Positions 16,721 to 25,296 are shown, numbered from the stretch's first letter. The stretch: 37,735 nucleotides of DNA from Lysobacterales bacterium (GCA_021648125.1 JAKITK010000029.1:1-37735); one strand, 5' to 3'. Translations and numbers: made by a program. The notes: a model not told the origin generated them from the letters alone.

Positions 16721-17695
16721 CTATAACTGGACAATGCCGCGTTTTGTGTTGTTTTTGATAAGATTCCGTAATTTTTTTTGAGATGCCTCGGTGACATCGG
16801 CATTTTTGTAGTCCCATTCCAACAAGTTGATTTCTTGCTTGGCTTGCTCACTGATGTCAAGTTTGATGAGTAGTATGAGGTTATCGTGCTGAAAAAATTT
16901 TCTATTGGCTTTTATCAGTTGTTCTGCTTCATTGAAAAGCAGCTCGATGTCACCGGCCCAGCGTGCGAACTTATTGAGTTTGGCTGTGGAAAGGTTGGTT
17001 TTGTCTGTCTGGGTAAGTTCGTTCAGGGGGTTTGTTAGTTTTTCGATCAGTATTGACCTGATGGATTGTTGGAATATATCCAAGCCAGCGAGGACGCCTA
17101 CCGGTATATCCTCATAAAGCCACTCTTCTCGTTTACTCCCAGGGTTGCTTGCGAGCATGTCACTAACCTCGGTTTCGGTGCGTTTTCTGGAATATGAAAT
17201 GGTCGCGTCATTACGTATTGCTCGTTGTTTCAGGTCGTCTATAGCTTGATTGGGATAGTGCTTGGAGAAGTTTTTATAGGCTTTTTGACACCAGCTTCCG
17301 CCATATTCCTGATGGATCAAGTCGTTTATACGAGAATAAATTTCGCACTTCTGCTCGATGATGCCATTAAGTTGTTCTTGTTTAGAGCGAATACGATGTT
17401 TTTTAGTGGCTTTATTGAAATGTACTACGAAATCGGGAAAATGTTTTTTACCACAATCCTTACCAATATTGGTTTCCGTATTGTCGGATGTTTTTATTAG
17501 GTAACCCTTGTAGTGTGGTGTATGGCAGGATTTGATACTGCAGCTGATTTTACCGCCTTTTTCCGGCAGGTTATAAGGCTCGATAACTTCGATTAAACGA
17601 GCGTTTTGTGTATCGACACTAGGTTTATACTGGAATCGATTTTTGATGTCTTCTATACAGGTAATCTTTACATAATTTTCAATCTGGAACTTCAT
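16721..17695 (-). CDS. Unknown protein with a putative zinc-binding site, in the inverted-repeat element
   Basis: I do not recognise this 324-residue protein. Residues ~50-87 contain C-x4-C-x-T-P-H, then a charged loop, then NIGKDCGKKHF. This resembles small zinc-ribbon-like domains found in uncharacterised phage and plasmid proteins. The rest is helical and Lys/Asn rich, with a basic stretch near residues 95-106 (KATKKHRIRSKQEQ) and no membrane segment. The start has AGGGG just upstream. The gene is alone between perfect 27 bp inverted repeats and is read away from a cluster of partial repeat copies at 17771-17840, which sit in its promoter region. A DNA-binding role is plausible but unproven. 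Confidence 0.65.
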   Translation of the reverse strand: MKFQIENYVKITCIEDIKNRFQYKPSVDTQNARLIEVIEPYNLPEKGGKISCSIKSCHTPHYKGYLIKTSDNTETNIGKDCGKKHFPDFVVHFNKATKKHRIRSKQEQLNGIIEQKCEIYSRINDLIHQEYGGSWCQKAYKNFSKHYPNQAIDDLKQRAIRNDATISYSRKRTETEVSDMLASNPGSKREEWLYEDIPVGVLAGLDIFQQSIRSILIEKLTNPLNELTQTDKTNLSTAKLNKFARWAGDIELLFNEAEQLIKANRKFFQHDNLILLIKLDISEQAKQEINLLEWDYKNADVTEASQKKLRNLIKNNTKRGIVQL

Positions 17696-17770
17696 AATAC
17701 CCCTTTAACTTTTGCCTTTTTAAATGCTGAAGCAGGCCATTTTACAAAAAATGTCAGTTAGTTAACCAAT

Positions 17771-17840
17771 AAACATTCGACTTTATTAATAAAATTGAGT
17801 AAGGCTTTCTAGTTTTCAGTGAGAATTGTACGACTTTTAC
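17771..17840. repeat. Subterminal partial copies of the terminal repeat
   Basis: Two partial copies of the terminal motif lie inside the right end. ATTCGACTTTATTAAT is at about 17774-17789, and GTGAGAATTGTACGACTTTT is at 17819-17838. The second combines both halves of the motif in opposed orientation. They lie upstream of the unknown gene and could be protein-binding sites for transposition or autoregulation. Confidence 0.6.
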
Positions 17841-17890
17841 TAAATATATCCACCAAAATCGTGCTGCAAACATCTTGTTTTATTTAGAGC

Positions 17891-17917
17891 AAAATGTACG
17901 ACTTTATTCTCACAAAA
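17891..17917. repeat. Right terminal inverted repeat
   Basis: Twenty-seven bases, exact reverse complement of 16595-16621, ending two bases before the stop codon of the neighbouring Grx fusion gene. Confidence 0.85.
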
Positions 17918-17919
17918 CA

Positions 17920-18843
17920 TTAGTACTGGGCCACCGAATCATCCACTTCCAGCGACCAGGCATTGATACCGCCGGTCACATTATGGATATTGGTAAAGCC
18001 CTTGCGGCGGAAGTGTTCAGCAGCTCCTTGTGAACTGTTGCCATGCTGGCAAATAAATGCCATGGCGGTGTCTTTGGGCATGTTTTCCAGTTTTTCCAAC
18101 ATGGCTTTGTCTAACGGTTCCGAACCGGAGATGCTTGCCAGTGCGCGTTCCTGTGGGTTACGGATATCCAGCAGCAGGATTTCATGGTTATCCAAACGCT
18201 GTTTAAGTTCACTAACCGACAACTGGTTGACCGGTTTGGGTGCGCCGGGCAAATCAATTTTCAGACCTTCGCCATCGAGAGTGTCTACCCAGTCGATAAC
18301 CGCGCCTTTGGCTTTTTGTGCGGTAGGCAGATCCATCAGGATTTTCATGCCGTTGGATTCAACTTCAATTTCGTGACCTTCGACCGCAGCTAACTGGAAG
18401 CGCGCCTGCCAGCTGTTATCGATACTAAAATGCAGTGCCAGGTCATCATGTCCGCTCATAGCTTCAGAAATATTTTTTACCGCCTGATCAGTAATGCTGA
18501 TTTCCGGCGGGCTGCGGTCAGGTTTAGGCTGGCCCAGCATTTCGTGTAATTCTCCGGAATTGAACATGCCGGTAATAATGTCGCAACCGCCAATTAGTTC
18601 ACCATCAATATACAACTGTGGAATAGTCGGCCAATCGCCATAGACTTTAATGCCTTCACGAATGGCTTCATCGGCGAGCACATTAATGCTGTGAAATTGC
18701 GGTAGCAATTGATTGAGCATGCCGATAGTCGTCGCAGAAAACCCGCACATGGGTTGTTCAGGTGTACCTTTCATAAATAGTACAACTTTGTTTTGTTGCA
18801 GATGGGTTTCGATAACTTCGCGAGTGGCGGTATCCAGGCTCAT
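17920..18843 (-). CDS. Monothiol glutaredoxin / A-type carrier-like / rhodanese fusion
   Basis: A 307-residue three-domain protein. Residues 1-105 are a monothiol glutaredoxin with the active site CGFS at 33-36 and the WPTIPQLY glutathione-binding segment at 71-78; such proteins bind [2Fe-2S] clusters. Residues ~114-200 resemble the IscA/HesB fold, but the three conserved cysteines of that family are absent. Residues ~208-300 are a rhodanese domain with catalytic C265 in CQHGNSS. The combination suggests Fe-S or sulfur transfer. The start at 18843 is chosen because GGAG lies six bases upstream; a further ATG at 18861 is less likely. The gene is intact and ends beside the inverted-repeat element. 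Confidence 0.87.
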   Translation of the reverse strand: MSLDTATREVIETHLQQNKVVLFMKGTPEQPMCGFSATTIGMLNQLLPQFHSINVLADEAIREGIKVYGDWPTIPQLYIDGELIGGCDIITGMFNSGELHEMLGQPKPDRSPPEISITDQAVKNISEAMSGHDDLALHFSIDNSWQARFQLAAVEGHEIEVESNGMKILMDLPTAQKAKGAVIDWVDTLDGEGLKIDLPGAPKPVNQLSVSELKQRLDNHEILLLDIRNPQERALASISGSEPLDKAMLEKLENMPKDTAMAFICQHGNSSQGAAEHFRRKGFTNIHNVTGGINAWSLEVDDSVAQY

Positions 18844-18991
18844 AAGTTTCTCCGGGTGCAAATTATTGTCTGTAGGAATGATTTGATTGTTTAAGCTCTA
18901 TGCAAATAAAGTGGGGTTGAATTAAAACTATTCAAGTGGGGGCGCTATCTCAAGGTACTGTTCCCCAGGTTTTTCCCGTGTTTTTCATAGC

Positions 18992-19324
18992 TTATTCTTC
19001 ATCATCCCACTGGTAGTCGAAGGTGATTTCCTCACCTACAGCGATGTTGCCTAGTGCATAGAGGTCGGTATCGTAGAATTCTGCATTAGGTTTGCTGGAA
19101 TGGTTAAGGAAGCGCATTTCATTGTCACCATCAACACCTACCCATTCCTCGTCTGCTTCATCCCAGGCCCATAGCACATGCATGCCGTTATCCATGGTTT
19201 TTTTGCCGGCGTAAGTACCGATAAAAACTTCTGCCGGGATATCTTCACGGGCAAATAATCCACGCCCGTGAATCGGAGAATTGGCGACACGCACGAGAGG
19301 GTTTTTGTTGAATGGTTTACTCAT
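18992..19324 (-). CDS. Small SET-domain protein
   Basis: The 110-residue protein is a minimal SET domain: SPIHGRGLFAREDIPAEVFIGTYAG at the start (the GRGLFA signature), RFLNHSSKPNAEF in the middle (the NHS motif that forms the pseudoknot), and GEEITFDYQW at the end. SET domains transfer methyl groups from SAM to lysine; stand-alone bacterial versions have poorly known substrates. It overlaps the upstream 372-residue gene by eight bases, so both are co-translated. The acidic C-terminus (WDDEE) is notable. No pre- or post-SET region is present. Confidence 0.88.
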   Translation of the reverse strand: MSKPFNKNPLVRVANSPIHGRGLFAREDIPAEVFIGTYAGKKTMDNGMHVLWAWDEADEEWVGVDGDNEMRFLNHSSKPNAEFYDTDLYALGNIAVGEEITFDYQWDDEE

Positions 19325-20435
19325 GGTTGGTGCTTAACTTCCGCTGATTTTGGTCTATACAGAGGCCAGTATACTGATTAACAGTGATAGTTTTGGGGTA
19401 ACGGGCGCTCAGTAAGACTTTTAGTTCTTCAATACCGGCAGGTTTAAGCGGGTAATAATTAAATTGCTTACCACCTACATTGGCACTGGTAGCAAGCAAT
19501 CCGAGTTGTGGATTGAAGTGATGAGTAATGCCCTCGCTGCGAGCATTGCCGGTGCTTGGCTCACAATAGAGCGAATCAAGTTGTTGCTCGCCTTTATTGC
19601 TTAATACCAGAATATTTACAGCCAGCCCGTGGGCTTCGAGCAGTAATGCCGATTGCCGATATAGGTTTAGCCAGGCAAGGTAATTTTCTTCAGGCTCTGA
19701 GAGCGCTGCCGCCCATTGGTCAAAGCTTAAAAAGTGAATGTTTACTGCGCCGTTACGGTATTCGATTTTCGGGCCATTCTCAAGACAGATATCAGCGCTG
19801 AAGTTTGGCTTGTGCAGCATTTTCTCTAGCCATTGCCACAGCGGGGCGAGACCGGCGGTTTCCAATTGCATATACAACATGGCTAGCAAGTCATTGAGGG
19901 TCATAAAACGGGCATGGACTATTTTTTGCCCCAGCTCTTCCTGCAGCCATTGGGCACTATGTGCAGATAATTGACCTTTTTCCAACAGCAGGTGTTCTAG
20001 TTGCTCTGCCAATGGCTCGATAAGTTCAGCGTTGGCACTCAGTTGCAGCGGAATTAGCTGGAATGAGCCGCCCAGGAGTTCACTTTCTGGCATTAACCCA
20101 ATAGCAGGTAGTTGCCCCTTATGTGCACCAAATGCCAGTAGGCGTGGTTGAAAATCTTGGCCGGCAAAGCTGGCTTCTAACAATTCTGAAAGAGTGCTAA
20201 AAATCGGCAGGTCAGGTCGTAATAACTGACTTTGGTCATATATTGCCGCACTCGTAGTCATCGCCGTTTTTTGTACATCCGGGAGTATTTCTGCGAGATC
20301 CACCGAAAGGTGGGCAAGCAACTGCCGGGCCATGCTTCTGGAAAACATAAACACTCCGGAATTGACGCTTGCCGCTTGGCTTTCAATAGCCACAAATAAT
20401 GGCAGGTGCCGGAGTGAGTTATTAGGGCTGGGCAT
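19317..20435 (-). CDS. Protein of unknown function, coupled to the SET gene
   Basis: I do not recognise a family for this 372-residue protein. It is soluble, Leu/Gln rich and evenly hydrophobic, without signal peptide, membrane segments or nucleotide-binding motifs. Cys occurs only three times. Its end overlaps the SET-domain gene, so it may be that enzyme's substrate or partner; this is inferred from coupling only. It is divergent from the acetyltransferase gene across a short intergenic region. Confidence 0.7.
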   Translation of the reverse strand: MPSPNNSLRHLPLFVAIESQAASVNSGVFMFSRSMARQLLAHLSVDLAEILPDVQKTAMTTSAAIYDQSQLLRPDLPIFSTLSELLEASFAGQDFQPRLLAFGAHKGQLPAIGLMPESELLGGSFQLIPLQLSANAELIEPLAEQLEHLLLEKGQLSAHSAQWLQEELGQKIVHARFMTLNDLLAMLYMQLETAGLAPLWQWLEKMLHKPNFSADICLENGPKIEYRNGAVNIHFLSFDQWAAALSEPEENYLAWLNLYRQSALLLEAHGLAVNILVLSNKGEQQLDSLYCEPSTGNARSEGITHHFNPQLGLLATSANVGGKQFNYYPLKPAGIEELKVLLSARYPKTITVNQYTGLCIDQNQRKLSTNHE

Positions 20436-20480
20436 GAGTTATGATGTTGATTATTTCGAGTGACTGGGAATTGTAACCGA

Positions 20481-20933
20481 ATGTCTGTGAATAATACGAT
20501 CTGGAACGAGTATTCGTTCACTGAACTTAACACCGGCACGCTCTATCAGATACTGGCTTTGCGAACGCAAGTATTCGTAGTTGAACAAGACTGCCCCTAT
20601 CAGGATATGGACGGTCTTGATCAGGCGGCTTGGCATCTTTGTGGAGTGCAGGGAAATGAGCTGGTAGCATACCTGCGCCTGCTCGCCCCGGAGGTGAAAT
20701 ATACAGAGCCTGCCATTGGCCGGGTTATTGTTAGTACAGGGCAACGCAGTAGTGGCCTTGGTCGAGAATTGATGGAACAGGGTATGCAGGCTGCCCAGCG
20801 GTATTATCCGGGCAAGGGTATTCGTTTATCGGCACAATTTCATCTGCAGAGTTTTTATGCCAGTCTCGGGTTTCAGCCCGAGGGAGATGAATACCTTGAA
20901 GATGGTATTCCTCATATTGAAATGCTCAGATAA
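20481..20933 (+). CDS. elaA: ElaA-type GNAT N-acetyltransferase
   Basis: From ATG at 20481 this is a 150-residue single GNAT domain with the ElaA pattern: LYQILALRTQVFVVEQDCPYQDMDGLD near the start, AIGRVIVSTGQRSSGLGRELM (the acetyl-CoA loop) in the middle, and SAQFHLQSFYASLGFQP near the end. The physiological substrate of ElaA is unknown. An in-frame GTG at 20460 could add seven residues, but GGGAA is better placed for the ATG. It is the only gene on this strand between 10 kb and 31 kb. Confidence 0.9.
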   Translation: MSVNNTIWNEYSFTELNTGTLYQILALRTQVFVVEQDCPYQDMDGLDQAAWHLCGVQGNELVAYLRLLAPEVKYTEPAIGRVIVSTGQRSSGLGRELMEQGMQAAQRYYPGKGIRLSAQFHLQSFYASLGFQPEGDEYLEDGIPHIEMLR

Positions 20934-21029
20934 AATCTGATGGGGTTTAATTCCGTTGGCAACAGCGACTGTATTTTTTGATTTCCCAGTATTTATGTTC
21001 CGCAAGAGAAAATAACTTGCCCCGTTAAT

Positions 21030-21578
21030 TTAATTATAGTTTTCATCCCTGTTTATGGCTTCATGATTGACCCGGCTACGATCCGAAACACCAGCCACGC
21101 GGAAATGTCCGGGTTTTCCGGGGACGGCAAAAACTTTACCGCGTCTACTGAAGGCCAGCTTTTTGTTGGTATCTAAGTTCATCATTTCACCGGTAGAGCG
21201 ATAGTCCAAGTCCCTGATGGTGCCCTCAGTCAGTTGCTTCAGGCTATGAATAGCTTCAGGATTAGCTTTTCCCCGCCAGCCAGCTTGTTCAGTACCGCGT
21301 CCATCGAGACTAAGATCGAGGGATTGAACTCCGTCAAAGACCGGTATATCAGCGAAATAAAACTCAAAGTGAATCCGTGCCTTAGGAATAGCTATGTTAT
21401 TAATATTTCGTATTTGTAACTGAAACTGGATGTCGTCACCAATGGTTTCAATATTGGCGATGAACATCTGTGGTGGCTGGTTAGATATTTTGTGCTGTTT
21501 TCCGCCGCAAGATGTGGCCAGCACAAATACTGCCAGTAACAGGAATATTTTAAAGCTAAATCGTATGTCAATTTTCAT
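21030..21578 (-). CDS. LEA14/WHy-like lipoprotein
   Basis: A 182-residue secreted protein with a lipoprotein signal ending LATSC (lipidated C24). The mature part has a beta-rich pattern, IGDDIQFQLQIRNINNIAIPKARIHFEFY, typical of the LEA14/WHy fold, in which a single strand pair resembles stress-protection proteins of plants. The C-terminal ~50 residues are Arg/Asn rich. It overlaps the end of the ABC ATPase gene by 11 bases and so is the last gene of the transporter operon, though a link to peptide uptake is not obvious. Confidence 0.72.
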   Translation of the reverse strand: MKIDIRFSFKIFLLLAVFVLATSCGGKQHKISNQPPQMFIANIETIGDDIQFQLQIRNINNIAIPKARIHFEFYFADIPVFDGVQSLDLSLDGRGTEQAGWRGKANPEAIHSLKQLTEGTIRDLDYRSTGEMMNLDTNKKLAFSRRGKVFAVPGKPGHFRVAGVSDRSRVNHEAINRDENYN

Positions 21579-22533
21579 AATGCAGGCATTTTACCCAATG
21601 CGGCGGAGATTTGTTGATATACCTGAGTGTGGGTGTTTGCTGGCTACATACGGCCATGCCGCGTAAACAGCCAGCGCTATAGCAACAACTACCGGTTAAT
21701 GGGGTTTTTCGTGGCGCTTGGTCGTGGGAATTCAGCCTTGCAGTTTGCATCCCGGCTCCCGCCGCCGCTAGTAAACTTTCAGTATAAGGATGACAAGGGT
21801 TGTTAAATAATGCCTCGTTATTTGCCTGTTCGAGCAGTTCTCCCTGATACATGACACCGACAATATCGGCGATAAACTGAATCACCGCAAGATCATGTGA
21901 AATAAATAGCATAGTAAAGCCAAGTTCGGCCTGTAATTCCCGCAGTAGGTTGAGGATTTGTGCCTGAATGGGAGCATCCAATGCAGATACCGGCTCGTCT
22001 GCGATCAAAAAGCTGGGCCGGCAGGCAAGTGCCCGGGCAATCATTACCCGCTGTTGTTGTCCTCCGGAAAGTTGATGTGGGTAGCGACTAGCTAAAGACT
22101 GGCTGAGCCCGACTAATTCGAATAAATTTCGCAGCTGTTGTCGGCGCTGTATGGCAGTGCCGATTTTATGTAGGGCGAGCGGTTCCAAAATAGCATTGTC
22201 TATCCGCTGTCGGGGATCCAGTGCTGCCAGAGGATTTTGAAAGATTAGCTGCATATGTTGGCGCTGTGCCCGAAGTTCAGCTTGGCTCAGTGTTTGAATA
22301 GCTTGGCCGTTGATCCATATTTCACCAGCATCTAGTTTAATTAGTCGAAGTAATGCCAGCGCAAGGGTCGACTTTCCACTGCCGGACTCACCTACAAGGC
22401 CATAGGTTTTTCCGGCTGGGATAATTAAATCTAGATTATTCAGACCAACCCGTGGGGCTTGTTTGTTAGAGGCTGGCCAAAGCTTCATCAAGCCATTGGC
22501 GTGTACCCCGGTTGATGTATCGGCAGGCTTCAT
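21568..22533 (-). CDS. Peptide ABC transporter ATP-binding protein (DppF/OppF type)
   Basis: A 321-residue ABC ATPase of the oligopeptide/dipeptide class: Walker A GESGSGKS at 48-55, signature LSGGQQQ at 155-161, and Walker B LIADEP ending at 181. It has the expected C-terminal Cys-containing extension (CCYSAGCLRGMAVC). It pairs with the upstream ATPase to drive the two permeases. The start overlaps the stop of the previous gene by four bases. Substrate specificity cannot be separated between dipeptides, oligopeptides and nickel; peptides are likely given the binding protein. Confidence 0.92.
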   Translation of the reverse strand: MKPADTSTGVHANGLMKLWPASNKQAPRVGLNNLDLIIPAGKTYGLVGESGSGKSTLALALLRLIKLDAGEIWINGQAIQTLSQAELRAQRQHMQLIFQNPLAALDPRQRIDNAILEPLALHKIGTAIQRRQQLRNLFELVGLSQSLASRYPHQLSGGQQQRVMIARALACRPSFLIADEPVSALDAPIQAQILNLLRELQAELGFTMLFISHDLAVIQFIADIVGVMYQGELLEQANNEALFNNPCHPYTESLLAAAGAGMQTARLNSHDQAPRKTPLTGSCCYSAGCLRGMAVCSQQTPTLRYINKSPPHWVKCLHYEN

Positions 22534-23501
22534 TTTCTCACCGTTGGCAAAGGCCTGGGGTTAAAGCAGGCAAAATGTTGGTTTTTCTCCAGTGTAGCGT
22601 TGAGCGGTGGGAGTTGTTGTTCACAGTATGCCTCCCGCCTGGGGCAGCGCGAAGCAAAGCCGCATCCACTTTGCTCTGTAGCGTGGTTTGCCTCACCCAG
22701 TAGCGTCTGCAGTTTGCGCGGTCTTTTTGGGTGGATTTTCGGAATGGCAGCTAGTAAGCCAGCACTGTATGGGTGACGGGGCTGAGTATAAATCAACTTC
22801 TGTGGAGCTTGCTCTACAATCCGACCCTGATACACGATTGCAACCTGCTGGCAGACCCTGGCAATTGCAGAGAGATCATGGCTAATGAGCAATAAACTAA
22901 GATTTTGCTTTTCCTGTAATTGTTTGAGCAGGTTGAGAATTTGTAATCGGGTGCCGGCATCCAGGGCGGTGGTTGGTTCGTCTGCTATCAATATACTGGC
23001 TTCACGCGCTAGCGCCATTGCCAATAAGACCCGTTGCTGCATTCCGCCGGAAAGCTCGTGTGGGTATAATTTTCCGCAATGATCCGGCAATCCAACCAAC
23101 ATCAGCAATTCGGCAAGTCGGTCCGGGATAGCTGATTTTTTTAAGCGACTATAACGCTGGATGATTCGATTGATTTGTGTGCCAATTGAAATAACTGGAT
23201 TTAAGGATGTCTGCGGATTCTGGAAAATCATGGCGCAATGATCACGCGCCGATGGCTGCCCTGGGCGCTGATAGAAATCCACTTTTTGTCCGGAAATAAT
23301 AATTTCACCCCGATGGTCGCAGCCGGGCGGCAACATTCCCATCAATGCCAGCGCGAGGGTGGTTTTTCCGCAGCCGGATTCCCCTACCAGACCCACTGCC
23401 TGGCCGGGTAGAATATCCATATTTATGTGCTTCACTGCGGATCTTGCCCCGGCACCGGGATAGCTAATGCTCAGGTTTCTGATGCTGACTATCGGGTTCA
23501 T
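22530..23501 (-). CDS. Peptide ABC transporter ATP-binding protein (DppD/OppD type)
   Basis: A 323-residue ABC ATPase with Walker A GESGCGKT at 40-47, signature LSGGMQQ from 150, and Walker B LIADEP ending at 176. The C-terminal oligo_HPY-type domain with spaced cysteines (CGFASRCPRREAYC) is typical of the DppD/OppD subunit. It overlaps the dppC-like gene by one base and the next ATPase by four, so the cassette is tightly coupled. It acts on the cytoplasmic face. Confidence 0.93.
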   Translation of the reverse strand: MNPIVSIRNLSISYPGAGARSAVKHINMDILPGQAVGLVGESGCGKTTLALALMGMLPPGCDHRGEIIISGQKVDFYQRPGQPSARDHCAMIFQNPQTSLNPVISIGTQINRIIQRYSRLKKSAIPDRLAELLMLVGLPDHCGKLYPHELSGGMQQRVLLAMALAREASILIADEPTTALDAGTRLQILNLLKQLQEKQNLSLLLISHDLSAIARVCQQVAIVYQGRIVEQAPQKLIYTQPRHPYSAGLLAAIPKIHPKRPRKLQTLLGEANHATEQSGCGFASRCPRREAYCEQQLPPLNATLEKNQHFACFNPRPLPTVRK

Positions 23502-24343
23502 TAGGCAATTCCCTGGCGCGGATCACTCCGGGTCTGCAGGCTATCGGTGATTAAACTAATGGAATAGATCAGCATGAATAATAAAATTGAGGCGCTAACG
23601 AAATTCATATAGTGGCCACTGATGACTTCATGGGTGCTTTCAGAAATCATTTGTCCCCAGCTGATGTTGCTGTTATTACCTAGGCCGAGGAAGCTGAGGA
23701 TGACCTCAGCCTTAATCGCAGCAATGAAAATCATGCTCAACTGCACTAGCAGCACCGGTAATGTGTTGGGCAGGATATGGGCTGTCAGGGTACGGCCGGG
23801 GCTTAAACCTATGGCGCGTGCGGAAAGAATAAAGTCGCGTTGTTTAAGCCTGATTACTTCGGCGCGAATCAGTCGGGCCATTGTTGTCCAGAAGGTAATT
23901 ACCATTGCCAGCTCCATAGACCAATTAAATTGCCTCAAGGCATAGGCTAGTGCAGCAACAAATAAATAGAAGGGAATAGCCTCCATTACACCGGTTAACC
24001 AGAGAATGACAGTATCCGGCCAACGCCCTGCATACCAGCCCGACAAAAGGCCTAGACTGACACCGAGTAAGCCCGCGCACAAGGCAACGAGGAAACCGAT
24101 TCTAAGGGAGTGCCAGCTGGCTTTTTCCGCGCGTGAGGCAATGTCCTGACCGAGTGCGTTGGTTCCCAACGGGTGTTCCAGACTGATACCGGCAAATCGG
24201 TCAGGGCTGATGGTCTGCCACTCCGCAAGCGGGTAGACGGCGAGGGTTAGTAATATGCCAATAAAACCGATAAAAATTAGCGTGCCTAATGCAGGTAACT
24301 TATATCGGGATGAAAATTTTGCGGATTTCAGGCTTGCTGTCAT
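23501..24343 (-). CDS. Peptide ABC transporter permease (DppC/OppC type)
   Basis: A 280-residue inner-membrane permease. It has an N-terminal hydrophobic anchor (residues ~17-38), the cytoplasm/periplasm segment LGTNALGQDI diagnostic of DppC-type subunits, and then about five membrane spans. The EAA loop ARAIGLSPGRTLTAHILPN contacts the ATPases. It overlaps the dppB-like gene by four bases. Confidence 0.92.
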   Translation of the reverse strand: MTASLKSAKFSSRYKLPALGTLIFIGFIGILLTLAVYPLAEWQTISPDRFAGISLEHPLGTNALGQDIASRAEKASWHSLRIGFLVALCAGLLGVSLGLLSGWYAGRWPDTVILWLTGVMEAIPFYLFVAALAYALRQFNWSMELAMVITFWTTMARLIRAEVIRLKQRDFILSARAIGLSPGRTLTAHILPNTLPVLLVQLSMIFIAAIKAEVILSFLGLGNNSNISWGQMISESTHEVISGHYMNFVSASILLFMLIYSISLITDSLQTRSDPRQGIA

Positions 24344-25296
24344 GGTGTTTCAGCCTGCAGGTTTATCCGCGGATCAAGGTATGGATAAATAAAATCGGCG
24401 AGCCAGGCAATCACGATAACCAGTATGGCCGAGAGCGAAACAATCGCATTCAGTACGGGTTGGTCGGCGTTAAAAATAGCATCAAAACTGACTTTTCCAA
24501 CGCCGGGGATGCCGAAATAACTTTCTAGCAGTAAGGAGCCCGATACTAAAATAGCGGGCAGGGAAAATAACAGGCGGGTAAGGAACGGAATCAGGGTGTT
24601 AGGTAACGCCTCCTTGAACATAATACTGAAGGGGCCTGCGCCATAAGCCCGCGCGGTGCGAATATAGTCTTGCTGCATCTCATCCAACAACAGTGCCCGG
24701 TAAAATCGCAAGTTGAAAAATACGGTGACTATGATCAGCGCCAAACTAGGCACGGTAGCATAGGTAAACCATGAAGCTAGGCTATCCACGCGCCAGCCCC
24801 TGCTGGGAAATAAATTCAGCCCCTGGGGTGTGCACAACCAGGTTGAGAGCAGAATAATAATGATTAAAAAACTGACGCTGACCCCGGCAAGCGAAAGGTT
24901 GGTGAGCAGTCGGTCTGGCCAACTGTGCCGGTACCAGGCGGCCACCATTGCTAATAGCAAAGCCAGCAGATTACCGACCAAAAAACCGGGCAACAATACC
25001 ATTAAAGAAACTGGTATTGTCTCTGCCAGCAGCTGTGATACCGGCTTTCCATTACTTTCCGACTGCCCGAGATTAAGGCTGGCGAGGTCTTTAATGTAAG
25101 TGAAGTAACGATTGAGGAATGGTTGATCATAGCCAAGTTGTTGACGAATTTCTTCTAGTTGGGCAGTGTCTGGGTTCTTACCTGCGATTGCATAACTACG
25201 GTCGGGACCAAAATACACCATTAACAAAAAACTGATGAAAGTAACCCCAAGAAGCAGGCTCAGGCTGTGAAGGGTTTTGCGAAGGTATATCGGCAT
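24340..25296 (-). CDS. Peptide ABC transporter permease (DppB/OppB type)
   Basis: A 318-residue inner-membrane permease with an N-terminal anchor followed by a periplasmic region containing LRKTLHSL, GPDRS and DTAQLEEIRQQLG, the usual DppB layout. About five further spans follow, with the EAA loop ARAYGAGPFSIMFKEALPN near residues 225-245. It is the first of the four transporter genes after the binding protein, separated from it by 133 bases that hold a dispersed 32 bp repeat. Confidence 0.92.
   Translation of the reverse strand: MPIYLRKTLHSLSLLLGVTFISFLLMVYFGPDRSYAIAGKNPDTAQLEEIRQQLGYDQPFLNRYFTYIKDLASLNLGQSESNGKPVSQLLAETIPVSLMVLLPGFLVGNLLALLLAMVAAWYRHSWPDRLLTNLSLAGVSVSFLIIIILLSTWLCTPQGLNLFPSRGWRVDSLASWFTYATVPSLALIIVTVFFNLRFYRALLLDEMQQDYIRTARAYGAGPFSIMFKEALPNTLIPFLTRLLFSLPAILVSGSLLLESYFGIPGVGKVSFDAIFNADQPVLNAIVSLSAILVIVIAWLADFIYPYLDPRINLQAETP

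Larger units (their letters stand above)
16595..17917. mobile_element. 1.3 kb element with perfect 27 bp terminal inverted repeats
   Basis: Bases 16595-16621 and 17891-17917 are exact reverse complements with the core TGTGAGAATAAAGTCGTACA. They bracket one gene (16721-17695) and nothing else. The right end stops two bases short of the stop codon of the Grx fusion gene. No transposase motif (DDE, HUH or tyrosine recombinase) is recognisable in the enclosed protein, and no clean target duplication is seen. Flanks share only a TTAGT near each edge. Either it is a non-autonomous element mobilised in trans, or the unknown gene is part of a novel mobility system. Confidence 0.75.

Noticed and set aside
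16595-17917. Reading the 27 bp repeats as attL/attR of an integrated island
   Set aside because: Integrase attachment sites flank islands as direct repeats; these are inverted.
17963-18376. 137-residue plus-strand frame opposite the Grx fusion
   Set aside because: It is the antisense of the rhodanese domain, with biased composition.
20934-21029. Terminator between elaA and the lipoprotein gene
   Set aside because: Only four- or five-pair stems are visible (ACAG/CTGT before a T-run; GCAAG/CTTGC), too weak to support.
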